From positions 27,497-91,496 of the forward strand of contig UZAE01012015.1 of the NCBI GenBank assembly GCA_900617975.1: a stretch of 64,000 nucleotides of DNA, read 5' to 3'. The DNA comes from Rodentolepis nana (Eukaryota; Platyhelminthes; Cestoda; Cyclophyllidea; Hymenolepididae). Positions 1-14,800 of this stretch are shown here, one piece after another. Position numbers and translations under genes: made by a program. The notes under the pieces are model-generated. The model searched no databases and was not told where the DNA came from. It saw only the letters and a program-made list of their open reading frames with translations. Each line of letters opens with the position of its first letter. Position 1 is the stretch's first letter.

Positions 1-2472
1 TTCAATGGAAAGCAGGTATTCACTCTTTTTTTGGCTTAACTGTGAGATGATTACTTTTGCTGGTCACTCATCTGACGAACAAAGGATACAAAAAAGACAA
101 CACAGTTCTACATGTCTTAATTTGACCACTTAATCAAAATCTCGTTTCGATTCGTTCTGCGTCGGCATTTACTCCTTGACCCTTCCTGCTTTCAACTTCT
201 ATCTTAACTCCTACTTCCTTTCCTATGGCAGCTCAATAGATCGTTTCAACAAAACTCAGTCCTTGGTCTGCTGCAATCGACAAACCTTTAGTTTAGCTTT
301 GTGAGAAGACATTTGTAGGCACCATTACTCAAATGTGAGTAAATTCAGACGCTGTACAAGCCCAGAGTAGAACATATTCAAATAAGCATTGAGATTATAC
401 AAAGGCTGAACAATAAGCCTACTTCAACACTAAGTACGAAAACTTATTAATAATAATGACACAATTGGAAACCTTCATGGTAAATGTCGACCAAAAATCA
501 AAACTTGAAAATGCCTTCATACATAAATGAACAATGCATACGAAGTAAAAAACGATTAATCGTGAGAGGGTTTTGATTTGACCATGAGACGACCAATCAG
601 ACTAAAGCAACATTCACGTGATGTCCCTAGGCCTTTTCTTTTGCCTTTAACAGAGAATCAATGGAGGAGACTAGAAAGTAGGATGATTAATGCTCAAGTT
701 GTTTGACCACTTATGTCAAACGGTGTCATGAACACACCAAAATAATTGACGTCATTGTGGAGACACACGATTGTGACACATGATGTATGTTGCGTGAGAC
801 AAAGAACCGAGACATGAAGAGATCGAACGCGGTGCCTGTTGTGCAGAATAAAGTAGAACATACCAAAATACATTTTTTGTTAATAACCTCTGAGGAATGC
901 GATCAGATAAAATTGGGAACAGATGAAAAAAGGTAAAACAGAAGTACATGATGATATGCAATTCCTTACCAGGAGCAAATGTGAGGATTTATTTTCGAGC
1001 CAGTTGTCGCTATACTAGTCTTATATTTTAAAATCTATCCTACAACAAATTTCCTTTATCTCAGAGTAAGCCGGGGAATAAATTATTAGTATTATGATTT
1101 CAACAAACTCAATGAAAGAATTTTCAACACCGCATTTCTAATCAGGAGCGTTGTTGACAAATACTAGTCATCTCTACGATAAAACGGGTGTCGGAGACAT
1201 GACTCCTACCCGTCATAAAAGTGCAGGCTCCAGGGAATCTATCAAACAAACTTCCCATATAATTATACTAATAATGCCATGGATGTCTTTCAGAGATCTC
1301 ACCGTGTTAAAATAAAAAGAATTGAATGCGAGGTTTCTAGTGAAAATGAATAAACTAGAAATGACACCCAAACCTTCTATTCTTAAATAGCTCAATAAAT
1401 CCAAGGTTTGAGTCAAAGTATGGTGGAAGAAACTAGTCTACGGACATGAAATCCATCTATTTCACTGCTGTCTCGTCCTTATGGATGGGTACATTACGGC
1501 AATCGATATCAATTAATCTTGCAACCTCTCGGAAAAATTCATTTTAATTCTAAATTCTCTCTAAAATCGACTTTCTTCTCATAAGCCGCCAGTCTAATAG
1601 TTCCTAGATGACGCAATGGTCATCTCACTCAACTAAAGGCAATAAACCTATATGATATGCAAATAAGAATAGGTCCAACACGTTTGTTATTCGAAAACCC
1701 ATTGACGCGTTCATGATGAACGGATTGAAATTCAAAAGAAAAAATGTGCCAAAGAGAAAGTTGAAGAGATAATGGGCGTCACCTTCCTATTCAGAGCAAA
1801 CTGAGGCGGAATTGTGTATTTTTATTCAACTGATTACGCCCATTTCCCCCCAACATGAGCAACACAGGCACAAATTAGCAGGCAACACATATGGAACACA
1901 TGTTTCAACCTATCCATTTATCATTAGCCACGCCCTGGTTAATCCCATGAGCTATCCCATAATAGGGGTTCATTATGAATGTCGACAGTGTGCAGAGAGA
2001 CTGTAAGAAGACCATTGTATTCACCGTCCAACAATAAACCTTGAATAAAACCACATGCCGACTCATACACCCCTCGTCCTCAATTTTCAAATACTTTGGG
2101 GTTTTAAGGAATAAAATTTTCCACACTATGGACTGAAGTCGATGTAGTACATAACTCGTTTACTGTAAAGGCACTTTCTGTTGAATTCACTTAGCACTTC
2201 CTAATAGTGTCGATGTTACAGTGAAAAACGGACGGGTCACTCAGCTTAGAAGCCACGAGATTGGCACCAATCAGTGCATATCCAATGACGTGAATTACAA
2301 TGGAAGTAACTTTGGTTAAAGGGGGGTGATAGGTTAAAAATGACTCATATACACGACTTCGCCTAATGTAGTGTTACTGCCCTCCAACAATTAACTTCCA
2401 AATATCCAGGATACACTGCCAATTATTTGCTACTGTTTAAGGGGTGCCCCACTTAAAAAATGACCAACCTAC
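1..2472. other. Region left of the last supported exon
   Basis: This is presumably intron of the minus-strand gene. The short open frames here (for example near 752-961, 1213-1416 and 1905-2126) have no protein-like composition, and apart from the candidate near 966-1010 I found no convincing exon. Confidence 0.4.
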
Positions 2473-2488
2473 CTTGTAAAATTTCAAC
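2473..2488 (-). CDS. Candidate 16-nt microexon after the seventh exon
   Basis: It lies about 100 bases downstream of the exon ending at 2590. A good acceptor (TTTTTTTCTGTGTCGATAG) is followed after 16 nt by GTAGGT. In phase it would add VEILQ and end in phase 1. A competing 45-nt candidate (about 1010-966, AG to GTAAGG, phase 0, open) could follow the seventh exon directly instead. The two cannot be joined to each other, because the frame then meets a stop. Either may be false. Confidence 0.25.
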
Positions 2489-2589
2489 CTATCGACACAG
2501 AAAAAAACACCGAAACGGGTTATTTCGGATCTTGAGCAATTATAAAAAACGTTACCATAAATCAGTCAAATCTTCTATAAATAACTCAC

Positions 2590-2879
2590 CCTAGCAAATT
2601 TTTGAGGAGTATTTCCATAAGATTTCGACACATGTTGACAACATAGATCACTCGTGGGCGGAGGTGAACCTAATTGGCCGATGTGAGACTTCATTCGGTT
2701 GTTGACATTTGTGTTAGTGCTATTCGACGCCGAAGCAAGAAGGCTGGAGTTCTGTCGCGCTGCAGATGAAAAACAAATGGAATCAGCTTTGCGGCGATTG
2801 TAGAGCTGTCTAGACTGCTGTTGTTGCTGCTGACGAAATGTAGTTTCGAAACGCGAGGTTAGGTGTTGGTGATGGTCAC
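2590..2879 (-). CDS. Seventh coding exon of the left gene, with polyglutamine
   Basis: 290 nt, phase 1 in and phase 0 out. The split Gly codon is completed across the junction from 5759. It holds six Gln residues, a basic SRQLYNRRK patch and a Ser/Asn-rich segment ending in QKFAR, followed by a GTGAGT donor at 2589. The next exon is not certain. Confidence 0.75.
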
Positions 2880-5800
2880 CTGGAAGATAAGCTGTGTTCG
2901 TCATATACTACTTAACTCGTTTAAGCGTTCTTGTCCTTTTTCTCAATTTCTTCGATTCTCTTCTCACCTGAAGAGTACCTAGACATGTCTTACCCAACAA
3001 CATACACTACTCAAATACCCTAAACACCAATATTCTTTCCTATTCCCGTGACACCTCTTGGAGGTTAAGTGGACATTGTTATACTTCTCCAGAATTTTTA
3101 TTTATTTTATTGCTTATCCTAGTCACATATTCGAAATATGTATTACATATCCTAACGGATGATTTATTTACCACAAGATAAATTTCGCTCGTTCAAAAAT
3201 TGATATATCATTCTATCTAATAGAAACCAAAAAAAGTAATTTAAAAGTTAAATCCTCTTCTTAGTAGGGGAAACCTTCATTTCATAGTTGTTTGAGTGCC
3301 TATGGAAAAAGTATAGACCGACGTGAGCGCGTCAGTTCATTTAAACAAATACACATTACATTTTTCCAACCAAGGAAAATAAAGTGGAGTAGATTAGGGG
3401 AAGGAGAAATGGAGAAATGTCAAAAAGACATATTACTTTTAGAGTGAATCATATATTATTTTCTTAATTACCAAGGTATGGGAAAAGGACAGCTGTTCAA
3501 TTATAAGGAATCTTCTTTCCCTTCAAGACAGATGTGACATTCCTTTATGGAAAGTAAACTATGTGCATCTACAATTTTGACGTAAAATTATTTGCAAAAA
3601 ATGCAAAGATTTGCCGTCGAAATAGGAAGTCTTCTTCCACGAAATACAAGAAATTCACGTGTGAAATAGTTAACTAGGAAAAAGTCAATCAAATCTTGTC
3701 ATAAAGGCCCCGAAACTTGATTAAACTGAAGTTTATAATAAACGAAAGCTAGTAGTAAATTTGATTAAGACATTTCCAATCCAATTCAGTTCGCTGCTTG
3801 TTAACTTGATATTTCTTAAGCCTATCACTTCATTGGACAAACCAAACTGTCCAATGATATAATTGGTAACTGGGGCTCGGCCAATTAGCAAACTGAGCAT
3901 TAGGAAGGTAAGGAGCCGATATCTTTACTGTATCAAACAATATTTACTAAAACCAAGAACGAAAACAAAATAATGGAAGTGTAATCATAAGCGTATGCCA
4001 TACGATAAGGAGGAAAAACATCACTATAGAAAACGCACTGCTAAGGCATTCAAAACTTATCAAAAAAGTGACAATCATCTCTAAGTTTTTTTTCCGCTTC
4101 TAATTTGTCCAGATTTCTTTTCCGCAACCCCCCACCCCCAACCAACCCCAAACCATAGATGATACCTCCTATGAGAGTTTAGTCTTTGTATAAACTTGAT
4201 AAGCGCCCCTTGGATAAGCAGGTGTACATTCGCAGGCATAATCTTTGTACCCCGAGAGTGCATAATAAGATTTAGCTCAACCCAAGGAGGAAACTTTGAA
4301 TTTTCAATTAAAGGATGAGAAAAATGTAGTGGCAGAGGTGGATTCTAGGGCACCTGATACAGCAGTCTGATCAGTAGCAGTGGGGTGGGAAAGATTTATG
4401 TTACCATAAAAAGAACCATTCCATACACTATGTTTACAATCAACATAAATGCGGCATAAACAACGCTTACATTTACTCGCTAAATTGATAGAAAGTGGGA
4501 GGTAGATGGCAATCTAATAAAAAACGCCATTTTAAGAATTCCAGAATTTGATTTTTCAAATCGCAAGGAAAAAAGTGTTCGGAAAACAACCGCCAATTGC
4601 AATTATGGGGATAGGGTAAGCATATAAGCACACCCATGATAAACCCCAAAATCTGTCATACGAAACTCAGGATCACACATACTATATAACGGAATCCCGA
4701 GATGTTTAGAACTTGAGGCAAATGCTTATTTCCAATTACAAATAAAACAACATTTTTTCTGTTTACAAGGACTAAATGATGTTTAATTTGTTCCACGCTT
4801 TGAAGCAGAATGAAAGCATAAAAGAAAATCTTGTTCAACTATGCAAATCTCTCAAAAAATTCAAGCCCCTGCCTTGAAGTTCATCTAGGCCTCCCCTTCC
4901 ACCATTGTTTAGGCTAAAACGAGAAAAAAGACAGTCCATTCATTAATCAAATGCTTAACCTTCAGATTGCACGTTTTTCAAGTAAGTTCGCCGAACGGTG
5001 AACATATATACCAGGATTGAATAATATGTACAAGCTGCGTTCAAACACAAGCAAATAGAGATTCCGATAAATCTAACATTTGTACAAATAAAATTAACCA
5101 AACGAATTACCTACTACAAATCCCAAATTGCTCACAAGTAAACCAACTTTCCACAAACAGCAGTAAAAATTATGAAAGCCCGTTGTCTCGGCATCTTCAT
5201 CTGGAAACATAAGGAATAAGAATACGATCGGAGATTGAAAGAATCATCCCATTTTGAGAATTTCTCAATCATAGATGATAGACAGGCATGAACTTTAAAC
5301 TATGATGCATTACTTTAAGTGAGTAAGCATAAACTATTGAAAATGTAAGGTGCCATCATTTACCAACAAAGAGGGTGGGGGGGGGGAGGAGAGGGCACCG
5401 CAATTGGATAAATTTGAGCGTCCACTTTTTCCGAACTGGAAAAGGACATAGGAAAGTGCAAATGAAAAGAAAACTAGCGTTAGCTACAACCTTCACACAC
5501 TCATCTCCTTGGAAGTTAGGCTCCAGCCTATTACGCTCCCCGGCATTTCGGGAAACTAGGTTTCGTTGAGACAAAGGGAGCCCAAACCGAGCAAAAGGTT
5601 ATGTGAAGCTTTTTTTCAAGACCTCCACTCTCTCCCTGCAACCTCTAATTTACCTTCATCCCCTCGATGGTAGAAAGCGGACTTATAGATAAGTACTATA
5701 TGACTAGATTGTAACTTAGAGATGACGTTTGAATGGATTAGATGCAGATAAAACCTACCAGGATGAAAATGCATTTGGGAGGTTTCCGTAGAGGGACTGC

Positions 5801-8800
5801 AATCGGCAGTGGAGGACCAAGAGGGCGTAAGCCAGAGGAAAGAGCGCAAATCATTAGGGGGTTGAAGAAGTTGAGGTGCCTTGGAAGCTTCATTCGCTGC
5901 CTGAGCAGCAGCTGCCGCAATCACAGCAGCCTGCTTGATTAAATTCGTATCGAAAGGAGGAAATTCGAAGGTCTGTTGCGGGTTTGACGCCACCGAGGTG
6001 GGAATTTGGAAATGTGAGTGCGGTGGAAAGGAATCCATAGCTGGGCTGAAATTTCCACTGTTGAGAACCGGCGGGAAAGCGTTGCCAGCACCACAACATT
6101 CATTCATTCCATTTACAGCACAACCTCCTGTAGATGCTGAAGATGATGAAACGGAAGAAGTTGTGTTTGTTGCATTGTTGTTGTTGTTGGAATTGGGGAG
6201 CCAATTCGGCATCAAGTAGAGGTCGCCTCCATCGATTCCGGAATCAACACTCAGCATGGCCTGAAATAAAATGAGTAATCAAATTACCCGAGTTTCCAAA
6301 CATCTAATGCAATATTTGATTGTGGCTTCTCCTCTCTCTTTTTGCTTTAGAGCTGAAATTGTTGTTTGTTTTTCATTCTTCGTGTTCCTTTAGGGTTGAA
6401 TTGTCCCAAGAACAAGTATACATTTCTAAAGGCCATCTATTATCAGGATAAATTCGATACATGAAGCATATAAAATCACTTATGAGAGATCGAGCAAAAC
6501 TTAGTGAAATTATAATCCATAATGTTAGCTGTGAAAAATTTGAACTTTGGAAGGTAAATTTATCCTCCTCGTACAGACTGCACTTGGAAATTGAAATAAC
6601 AAATGACAAATTTAAACTAACAAAGAAGAGCAATGTAGAGTGACAGCGGAAATCAATAAGCTGTACTTTACAACTAACATTACGACATAAAACCCCATCT
6701 CGTTCATGCAGAATAGCATAAACCCATAGACGGTGCCCCGATGACGTATATTTACCTTCACGGAAAAGATACTCACAATGGCACTAGCCTAGGAAACTCA
6801 CCCCCCCCCCTAATCCAATTATTTCACAATATTCAGTTTCCAAAAATAACCAACAAATAAGACCAAATTCCAATTTCGGACAAATGAACATTACATGCAA
6901 TGTGACTTTTAATTAACACTTATTCACAAAGTAGCACACGTTTATAATTGGAATTGAAGGAATAATTACGTGACTACGGGGAGAGAGAGAAAGAGGAGTG
7001 AATTCAATTTCTTACTAATGGAAAGATGCCCTCGAAAGTCGGCTTAGACAATTAGTTGCGGAGAAAGTTATGAATCGAGTGGGGGGGGGGGGGCAATTGT
7101 GCAAAGGGCTATTTAATTTGAAAATAAATTAATGAGCAATTGTGTGCATGTGAGTGAACTAGACTGAACATATGTAAACAAATCTTGAATTCGATAAAGA
7201 ACGATTCCTTCGTGTGTACAATAGCTTTTCGGAACAAAAAGATTAATTTCAAAGATTCCACTTAATCTACTTTGTTCAAAAATTAGGCTCAAGGTTGAAA
7301 CTTTTAAAAGGTGGGGAATTCCGCAAACTTCCGAGGAAGGACACCTGACAACGTGGATTCTAGTTCTAATGGTGTTCATTCAACTAGTGGAAGGAACAGT
7401 GAGCACAGACAAAGACGGAAAAATGGACAAACGCTATGGTGTAATTCATATTTCTGGCACATCTTCATGTTGTGTGCGTTCTTTTCACATTTCTATTTAT
7501 AATAATCACATTAATAACTTGTGGCTTTCTTCACCATCACCAGAACTACCGGGAAATCCCATTCTGTATTGACGGCTAACATGATTAATGATGAAAATGC
7601 TCAGTTCATGAGGATTAATTATGAAAACTGATCTTATTTAATCAGGGTTCTCCATCAAACAACGACGGAAACGAATACCGACCAGGACCTCGTCGACGAA
7701 GCCGAGAAAGTCGAATTTTAGTAGAACAGAGGGGCATATCAAAGATGCAATTTAGTAAAACAAATAAAACCAAGACCACATAGCAGCCCTACTGGTTTAT
7801 TCCGTATAATTTTATTCATAAGTCCTTTAAACAATTTTATGCAGCACATTACAGATATTCCGTTCGATAATTACGGTAAACGAATGAATCAATTGCATGC
7901 CTTTTGTTCTCGAAACGCGTTCAAAAGCAGCGCACCTTCCCTCCTTCTCCCAGCGTAAAAAAGGATTGAAAAGTTTATCTTGGCCTTTAGATGGACAAAG
8001 GGAAAGCTATATTTCGTGTAGGGGTTTTAAAGGAAATGAATTTTCAGTCAAATCTCCACTTTCAATGACGGAAGAACAAAAGCGAAAATACCCAAAAAGT
8101 TGAATACAAAAAGCGGAATCAAATCCGCACCAGCAGTTCATTCAAGCAAAATTCGATATGAAGGAGAAACCGGATGTACTTACCATTTCAGAAGGCAGTG
8201 CTTTCCAGTGTGTCTCCCATCTACAATGAAAAAGAATAAAAAGATGGAAGTCAACTCGTTGCAAATTAATGAATTTAAATTCTGCGCGATCTAAAAATTG
8301 TAGTTAATTACAACCACGCACAATTAAGAAGGAAAAGTCCGACCTTGAGCTTGAATGGAAGCTTATGAGTAATGCTCACCTTTTCCCCTTCAAAATTTAT
8401 TGGTTGAAAAATCGCTAGGTGAATAATTGGATTAAATGAAGAATTTTATAAATCAGTTAATATCTTTCGGCCCCTGCTATATTAGATCCTCTTATCTTGA
8501 AAATTCAGTTAAATTTTCTTGGACTGCTGGGAAAGAACCTGAAATTCATATTTCGAAATACATATCACAGACCACAAGTCTAAAGTGATATTCAAGATTT
8601 GCATTTAACAGTGATTGATAAAGCCATTTTCGACCTCTTTACATGCCTTCTTTGGTTAAAAAGTGTTAAAACTACATTCTAAGGGGGAAATCAAGCACAT
8701 TTTATCACCTATCTTGTTGGAGTGAACTAGTCTCAATTCAAATCCGTTGAAATGAGCAAATTATACTGACAAATATCCCATTAGAAAGAAGTGATCAAGA

Positions 8801-11800
8801 ACGAATAACCAACTAAATGTCTATTTTAATAAAAACACACTAATTTAATTCAGAATTAGTTTTCTTTTATATGGCCTTGTGATCTATAGCCTGAACATCC
8901 GCTCGTCAAAGAAAAAAATAAAGGGGAAAAATAGGGCGAAAAGGAATGTTTAAAAGATTAATTGATTAGCTTTTTCCAATTAGAACTATTTAGGATATTC
9001 TAAAAGCAATCACGCGTGCGCAGAAGCGACACTGCCGGTGAAAACGAGATGATTGATAGAATACAGATAAACATGTGTCAAAACAATAGCAAGAACCCCT
9101 GCTGAGCCATCCAGTCAACTGCACCAAAAACACCCTATTATTTAATTGATTTATCACTGAAGTCTCAAGTCAACAAAAACAAAAGACAACGATATAATTA
9201 CTACCAACGTGATGTGACTAGGATGTAAAACTGCACAGGCTTCAGTGACAAAAGATGCGGTTTATAAGTAAGAAGTAAATTGAAATCAATATTCTAAATA
9301 ATAAAATTAGCTTTATTCCAATAAATATTGCTCAGATTTCCAACATTTTGCAATATTTGGAGGTAGTTATAATGCAGGGACTATAATGAACGTAGTGCAC
9401 TTTGCTACAATTAGCCAATGAGATATCTACAAGGTCATTTTAGAGACAGATTACGACTTTTTAACATTTTTCGTCTAGGGTACTAAAACACCGCTGCTCA
9501 CCCAGAGGGTTAAGAACGCATAAAAGCGGACAGTAGGCAGAGGACAATAAAAATAGTCACGCCCCACTCTGGTAGTGTGTTTCATTTCTTTTGAGTGCGC
9601 TGCACAGGTGCCTCCCTCTCTATGGAGATCAAAAGAACAGCTTAAATGGGATGGTGGAGTCGAGATTGCAACGTCGTATGACTACTACTTCAGCCCCTCT
9701 CCTGGGCATAAGGAGGATATAACCCTATTGTGAAAATGAAAAGCATAAATCAACAGACGGCTGCAACCACACTCGCACGTTCTAGTAAAGGGGAGTGGGA
9801 AGTGCAAGCAGAGCGTCGCGAGCATTAGAAAATGCATTTGCATAGGAGCTCCGAGACCTCCTTCTCCAAAGGCGCAGGGCCTGATATGTCTCACGCACGC
9901 ACACACACATACGGGTGGAGTGGAATGAGGAGCAATTGTATGAACTTTGCGACCCACCGAACTGCAGGAAGGTATAGTACAGCTCGCTCCATTTGCTTTC
10001 CTCTCCCCCCTAGAGCGGTAGCATCAAATCTACCCTGAGAGAAAAATCCACTTATTTGAGTCTTTTTCCCCCAAATTTGATGAGAGTCTGACAGACAAAA
10101 CGCCAAATCTAACTGCCTTAAGTCCATAAGTTAAAACAGAATGGTGCTGAAAACCAGTATGGTCGCACTATGTGTCGGTAGTGCAGCGATCAGGTGACCA
10201 ATTCACCCCGGTGTACATCCTGTAGTGTGGGTGAAAGGTGATAGAATGTTTTCCCTAACAGCGGCACCCTCTAACCATCGCAAGCGCTGGGAGCACTTCT
10301 ATTTATGCGAATGGGGTAATTATGATAGAGGATTCCTCTGTAAACAATTAGACCAAATCATAACTAAGGGGATTTTCCCAGTCCGCTTTCATTGCAACCT
10401 TTTCGAGTTTCCAGGTTCCAAAAGGAGAAGCAGAAAGGCTAACGTAATCCATCAACGGTTTCTCTCATTTGATTGGTTAATCTAAATCGATTGCCATAGC
10501 AAAATACTTCAAACCCCTTATGCGAAATGAATGGCTACCGATTACATGCGAATGTTTGCAGGGAAGAAAGTAATGATATTACTGTCGATGGCATTTGTAT
10601 TCCATAGGCGTAGAGATTAACAAAATCTTCCAAATCCAAATTTCAGATGAATTTAGTTTTACGAATGAGAGGAGTGATTAAAATGTCAGATATCAGTAAA
10701 GCGTCCTCAATGTTGCGTTAATTTCAATCTACGTCTCTCCCTCAAGAACTCATGAATCAATTAAGAAATAAAATCCTCCGACCCACACCATAAAACTATA
10801 GCATTATAGACTATTCTATATTCCAGCATTATCAATAAAATAATTATTATTGGATGTCTACCAAACCGTCATTTCGACATGGCAGGGGAATAAACATAAA
10901 TTAAAACACAGACAAGGGATTTGGACTAGCCTCGATATCTTTCTGGCACGAGATCCTAAAATGCCAAGGATCGAAGCGCCTAATAAGTGGTGATTTGTCA
11001 TATTGTTAGTGTGCATTTGAAATAAAACCCATGATAAAGAATAGCTGGCAAACCGGCTGTCTAGAAACTAGCATTTAAGGTGCACGTGATTACAGGATGA
11101 TAGGTTATTCCAATTTGAAGGCCACCAAAAAACATCAACTTACAAAGACGAAGTTTCATCTGTATCGGAAAATGTTTGCGAAACACTGCGCTGTTTGCGT
11201 TGTGTGCTGGGAAGACCATCTGCTAAACCAATTGATTTGAGAATGCCGCTAGTTGTAGTAGATGGTTGTTGTTGTTGTTGCTGCTGCTGCTGGTGGTTGA
11301 GTCTGGGAAGACCGGGGGGACATGGCATAGATTTCTGTTGTAGAGCCACCGGGCTATTGGTTGAGGAGTAGCTTAGGCTACTGGGGGGACCTTGAGTTTT
11401 TGCGAAAGGGGACCAAGACGACAGCATCTAAAATAAGGGGACGGGTAGAGAATACATAAATGCGATTATTTAAACACAGAAAATGCCGATTTCCCTCCCT
11501 ACTTTCTCTCTCTCTCTCTCTCTCGCTTTGGTAATTGGCCATTAGGGGTTAGTTGGATTGGATTCTGTCCATCCAAAAAATAGGTTTTGTGGAAAAGAGG
11601 AAGTGTGGAAAGAGGGAAAGAAGAAGGTAAACAGCAAATAAACTAATTAGAAATCGAAACTCGAGCTGTCAACTTTTTTCGACTCCCCCATCTCCTTCCA
11701 AGTCCCCAAGCCAAATGCTACAAATTAGCTAAAATTTTACCAGGACACCAACACTGGGGCTTTTCAAATCCTCTCCAGTTTGTCAAATTATAAAAAATTA

Positions 11801-14800
11801 CATTGTGACATTAAATTACAAAAAAACGGGAGCTTATTTCTTTGCAGAATGAGCTTCCATTTTGGGAAGGTAATTTCTCAGTTTAGGACAGAATACCTTA
11901 GCCAAGGAATAGAATTTTGCGGGAAATTTTGAAATGAAATTTTGTGCTTAGACGCCCAACTAGCCAAGGCGAAACAGATTTATTGATAAGAATAAAGTAG
12001 AGGTGAATACAGAACCATGAACCTCCAAGGTCTGTACATTTTAATGAAACTTGAAAAAATAAAAATCTATTTTGTAAGAGCAAACTTAGATGACAAGAAA
12101 CAACGGTATCTAACTCATTAGCAAGCAGAAAGCGTGAAATTATCACTTTTGTTAAAATTAATGATAAGCATTATTTATTAAAATAATTTCATCTCAAGAA
12201 CAGGCGCAACTATTTACAAATTGAATGGACATACGAATTGCCTTTCACAGAAAAAAAGAAGATTCGAGATTGAAAAATGTAAAAGCAACAAAAGTAGAAT
12301 TTGCACTTTTCTACTTGCATATCTGTGTTATGATTGCGCAGCGTATCTTCCTGGGAGAAATTGCAGTGATAACGATATCTATCCAATTAGAAGACTACTA
12401 ATTAGGCGCATTGGAAGCGTGCTCTCACAGAGAGGGAATTTAATCAAACTTTATTAGGTAAACAAACAGAAGCAATTAAACCATTAACGAAAAAAATAAC
12501 TCTTATTTATGCTATATATACCTGCCAATCTCAATTTATATAAACGAATCACGCTCCGCTAGAAATGACGTTAGAGAATAGGGTGCTAGTAACCACAGCG
12601 TCTCGCAAATGTATGCTGTTCTAAACACACAATTTCTGCTTATCAAATGAGTTTAATCTAGTTTGTGTGATAAGGGATTACAAAAAATACACATGAAGGC
12701 TAATTTTCATTGTGATAAACTGAAATCTAGCATTATTTAAGTAACTGGACATTCGTTAAAGCACAGACCCCCTAATCACCCTCGGCCAATTCAAATTCAA
12801 GTAGAGTTAAACCTAAAGTGAGTTCCACGACGCTAAGGTCGTCATCCTGGAGATCGGAAGAGCAAAAAATGCACTGAAGTGTTAGAACCTACCAACCCAG
12901 TAGTCCACTAAGTTCATAAGCAATAAATTTCGCGAAGAGGAAGTTGTTCATCAATTCAGGACATGAATCATGAAAGTTGAATTTTAGAAAGTGAAGCAAT
13001 TCAAGTTTTTTTCATAGACCTGCACTTTCTGTAAATTTACACGATCTTCAACAGGAACTGACCATCACCTGATCCCAGTCCTCTCCACCTCTTCAACGAT
13101 GAAAGTTAATGAAAGTAAATGATATATTCAACAGTCTAGATGGTAAACATTTAATCTCCTGAACAGAACTCTTAATATTTCATCTTTTCCCTCAATAAAT
13201 GCAAATTATTGAAAAGTTTACCTCTACGTCTGACAGGTTTCTTTGTTATAAACGGGCTGACCGATTTTCATTTAATCCAAGTAAGAAATTGAGAGGAAAA
13301 GTAAGGAGGTGTGTACGCAACACTACAAATGGGAGAAGGAAGGCGCGTTTAGGAACTGTTCCTATGGCCTTTCACATAAACAAACAGCACAGTTAGGCAT
13401 CAATATCAATAAGTGCGCATCGACGAGTATTGATACTGTACTCTCAAATTTGCCTTAATGTGCTCAGAAGAACGAACGTTTATTGACCTCTAAAGATGAT
13501 AAAGTTCGCCAGCACCTCCTCACTATCCTTTCACCGAATCACAAAACATAAAACCAAAGAAGTCATTTGAAGCTAACAAATTACATACAGACACAGAAAT
13601 GGGTGCTTAAAGAGGAACTGTTCAAACAGACTGTGAAGAGCTACAAAACCCCGCTGAGAGTGAAATACGACAACCCATCATAAATGCACATACTTCCTCC
13701 TCCCAACAGTTTCCGTGTGCGCATACGCAACCCAAAAGTCTAGGCTCCCTCCCTCCCTCCTCTTCCACCAGCAGACACACACGTAGGACATAAAAGCCTT
13801 TTCCTCTCTCTTAGGGAGAGAGCTTTAAATTTTTATTTGGAATGCGTCTTTTGCACATTCAAAATCTTACCCTTGTGTATCAGAGCTCAGCAGATAAGAA
13901 GCCGACTTAACGCCTCATTGAATTAAATGGGACTACCGCATTTATCTTCAGTTTTTTGCCTGTACAATATCTAGGGCGCGTTAATTACACTATTTCTTTT
14001 GTCTATACGCATCTATGAGAATGGATTCGAACATACAGCTGCTATCTTTCGTTAAGTTATGGACGAAATTTGCATGATTTTCTACATTCATTCACAAAAT
14101 CATCATGTATGATGAAAACTTTCCTTTCTAGCAGAAGTTCAACAGGTTTGCGAAAGTGGTAATGACTCAAATGTAACTGAATACCAATCTTTGCTCAAGA
14201 ACATCAACATCTAGTTCAACCCACGGAAAAAAAGCCTTTATTGAACAGAATATACTCAAATATCACGAGTCGGAAGTTCTTTAGGCATACCGAATCGTAT
14301 TCCATAAGAATGAACATAGTGACCCATATCCACATTGACCTAACTATTAGTCTTCCCCAAAATCATTGTTTTCGAAAAGGGACATCACTGGAGCGAACTT
14401 GGATGGGATTCTAAGTAATTCTACTGACTGAATTTAGTGCAGACTATAACTGAATTAAATAGAATATAGATGAATTTTGTGCTAAAAATGGAAACACTGA
14501 AACTTCATCAATTTACTTCAAACCATCTTGATCTAGCAATTCGAAAATAATCATTTTGAAAGCAGAAATGTGAGACTTTAGAAGGACTTTGCGACCTTCG
14601 CAAATTTATTCCTAATTGCGCGTTAAAACCAAGGAGACAAAGACTAATAGTAAGTGGACGGAATCGTTTGCAACTTACTAATTAGCTACATTTCCAAAGT
14701 AGGAATTTTTCGCGAAACTTTTCGTTGGTGTGACTCATCTAAAATGAGTACAAGTTCTGTTCACGTATTGAGAATAGGTAAAAAGCCTATTCTGTTTTTG

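Noticed and set aside
5742..6219. Plus-strand open frames opposite the sixth exon of the left gene
   Set aside because: Antisense shadows of a GC-richer coding exon; the minus-strand frame fits splice sites and phase.
9685..10127. Minus-strand frames with CA-repeat-derived Cys/Val/Arg residues
   Set aside because: The frame passes through a dinucleotide repeat (CACACA) and lacks coding features.
6261..11143. Direct joining of the exon at 11144 to the exon at 6260
   Set aside because: The phases clash and a stop follows within three codons; the 37-nt exon at 8184-8220 solves this exactly.
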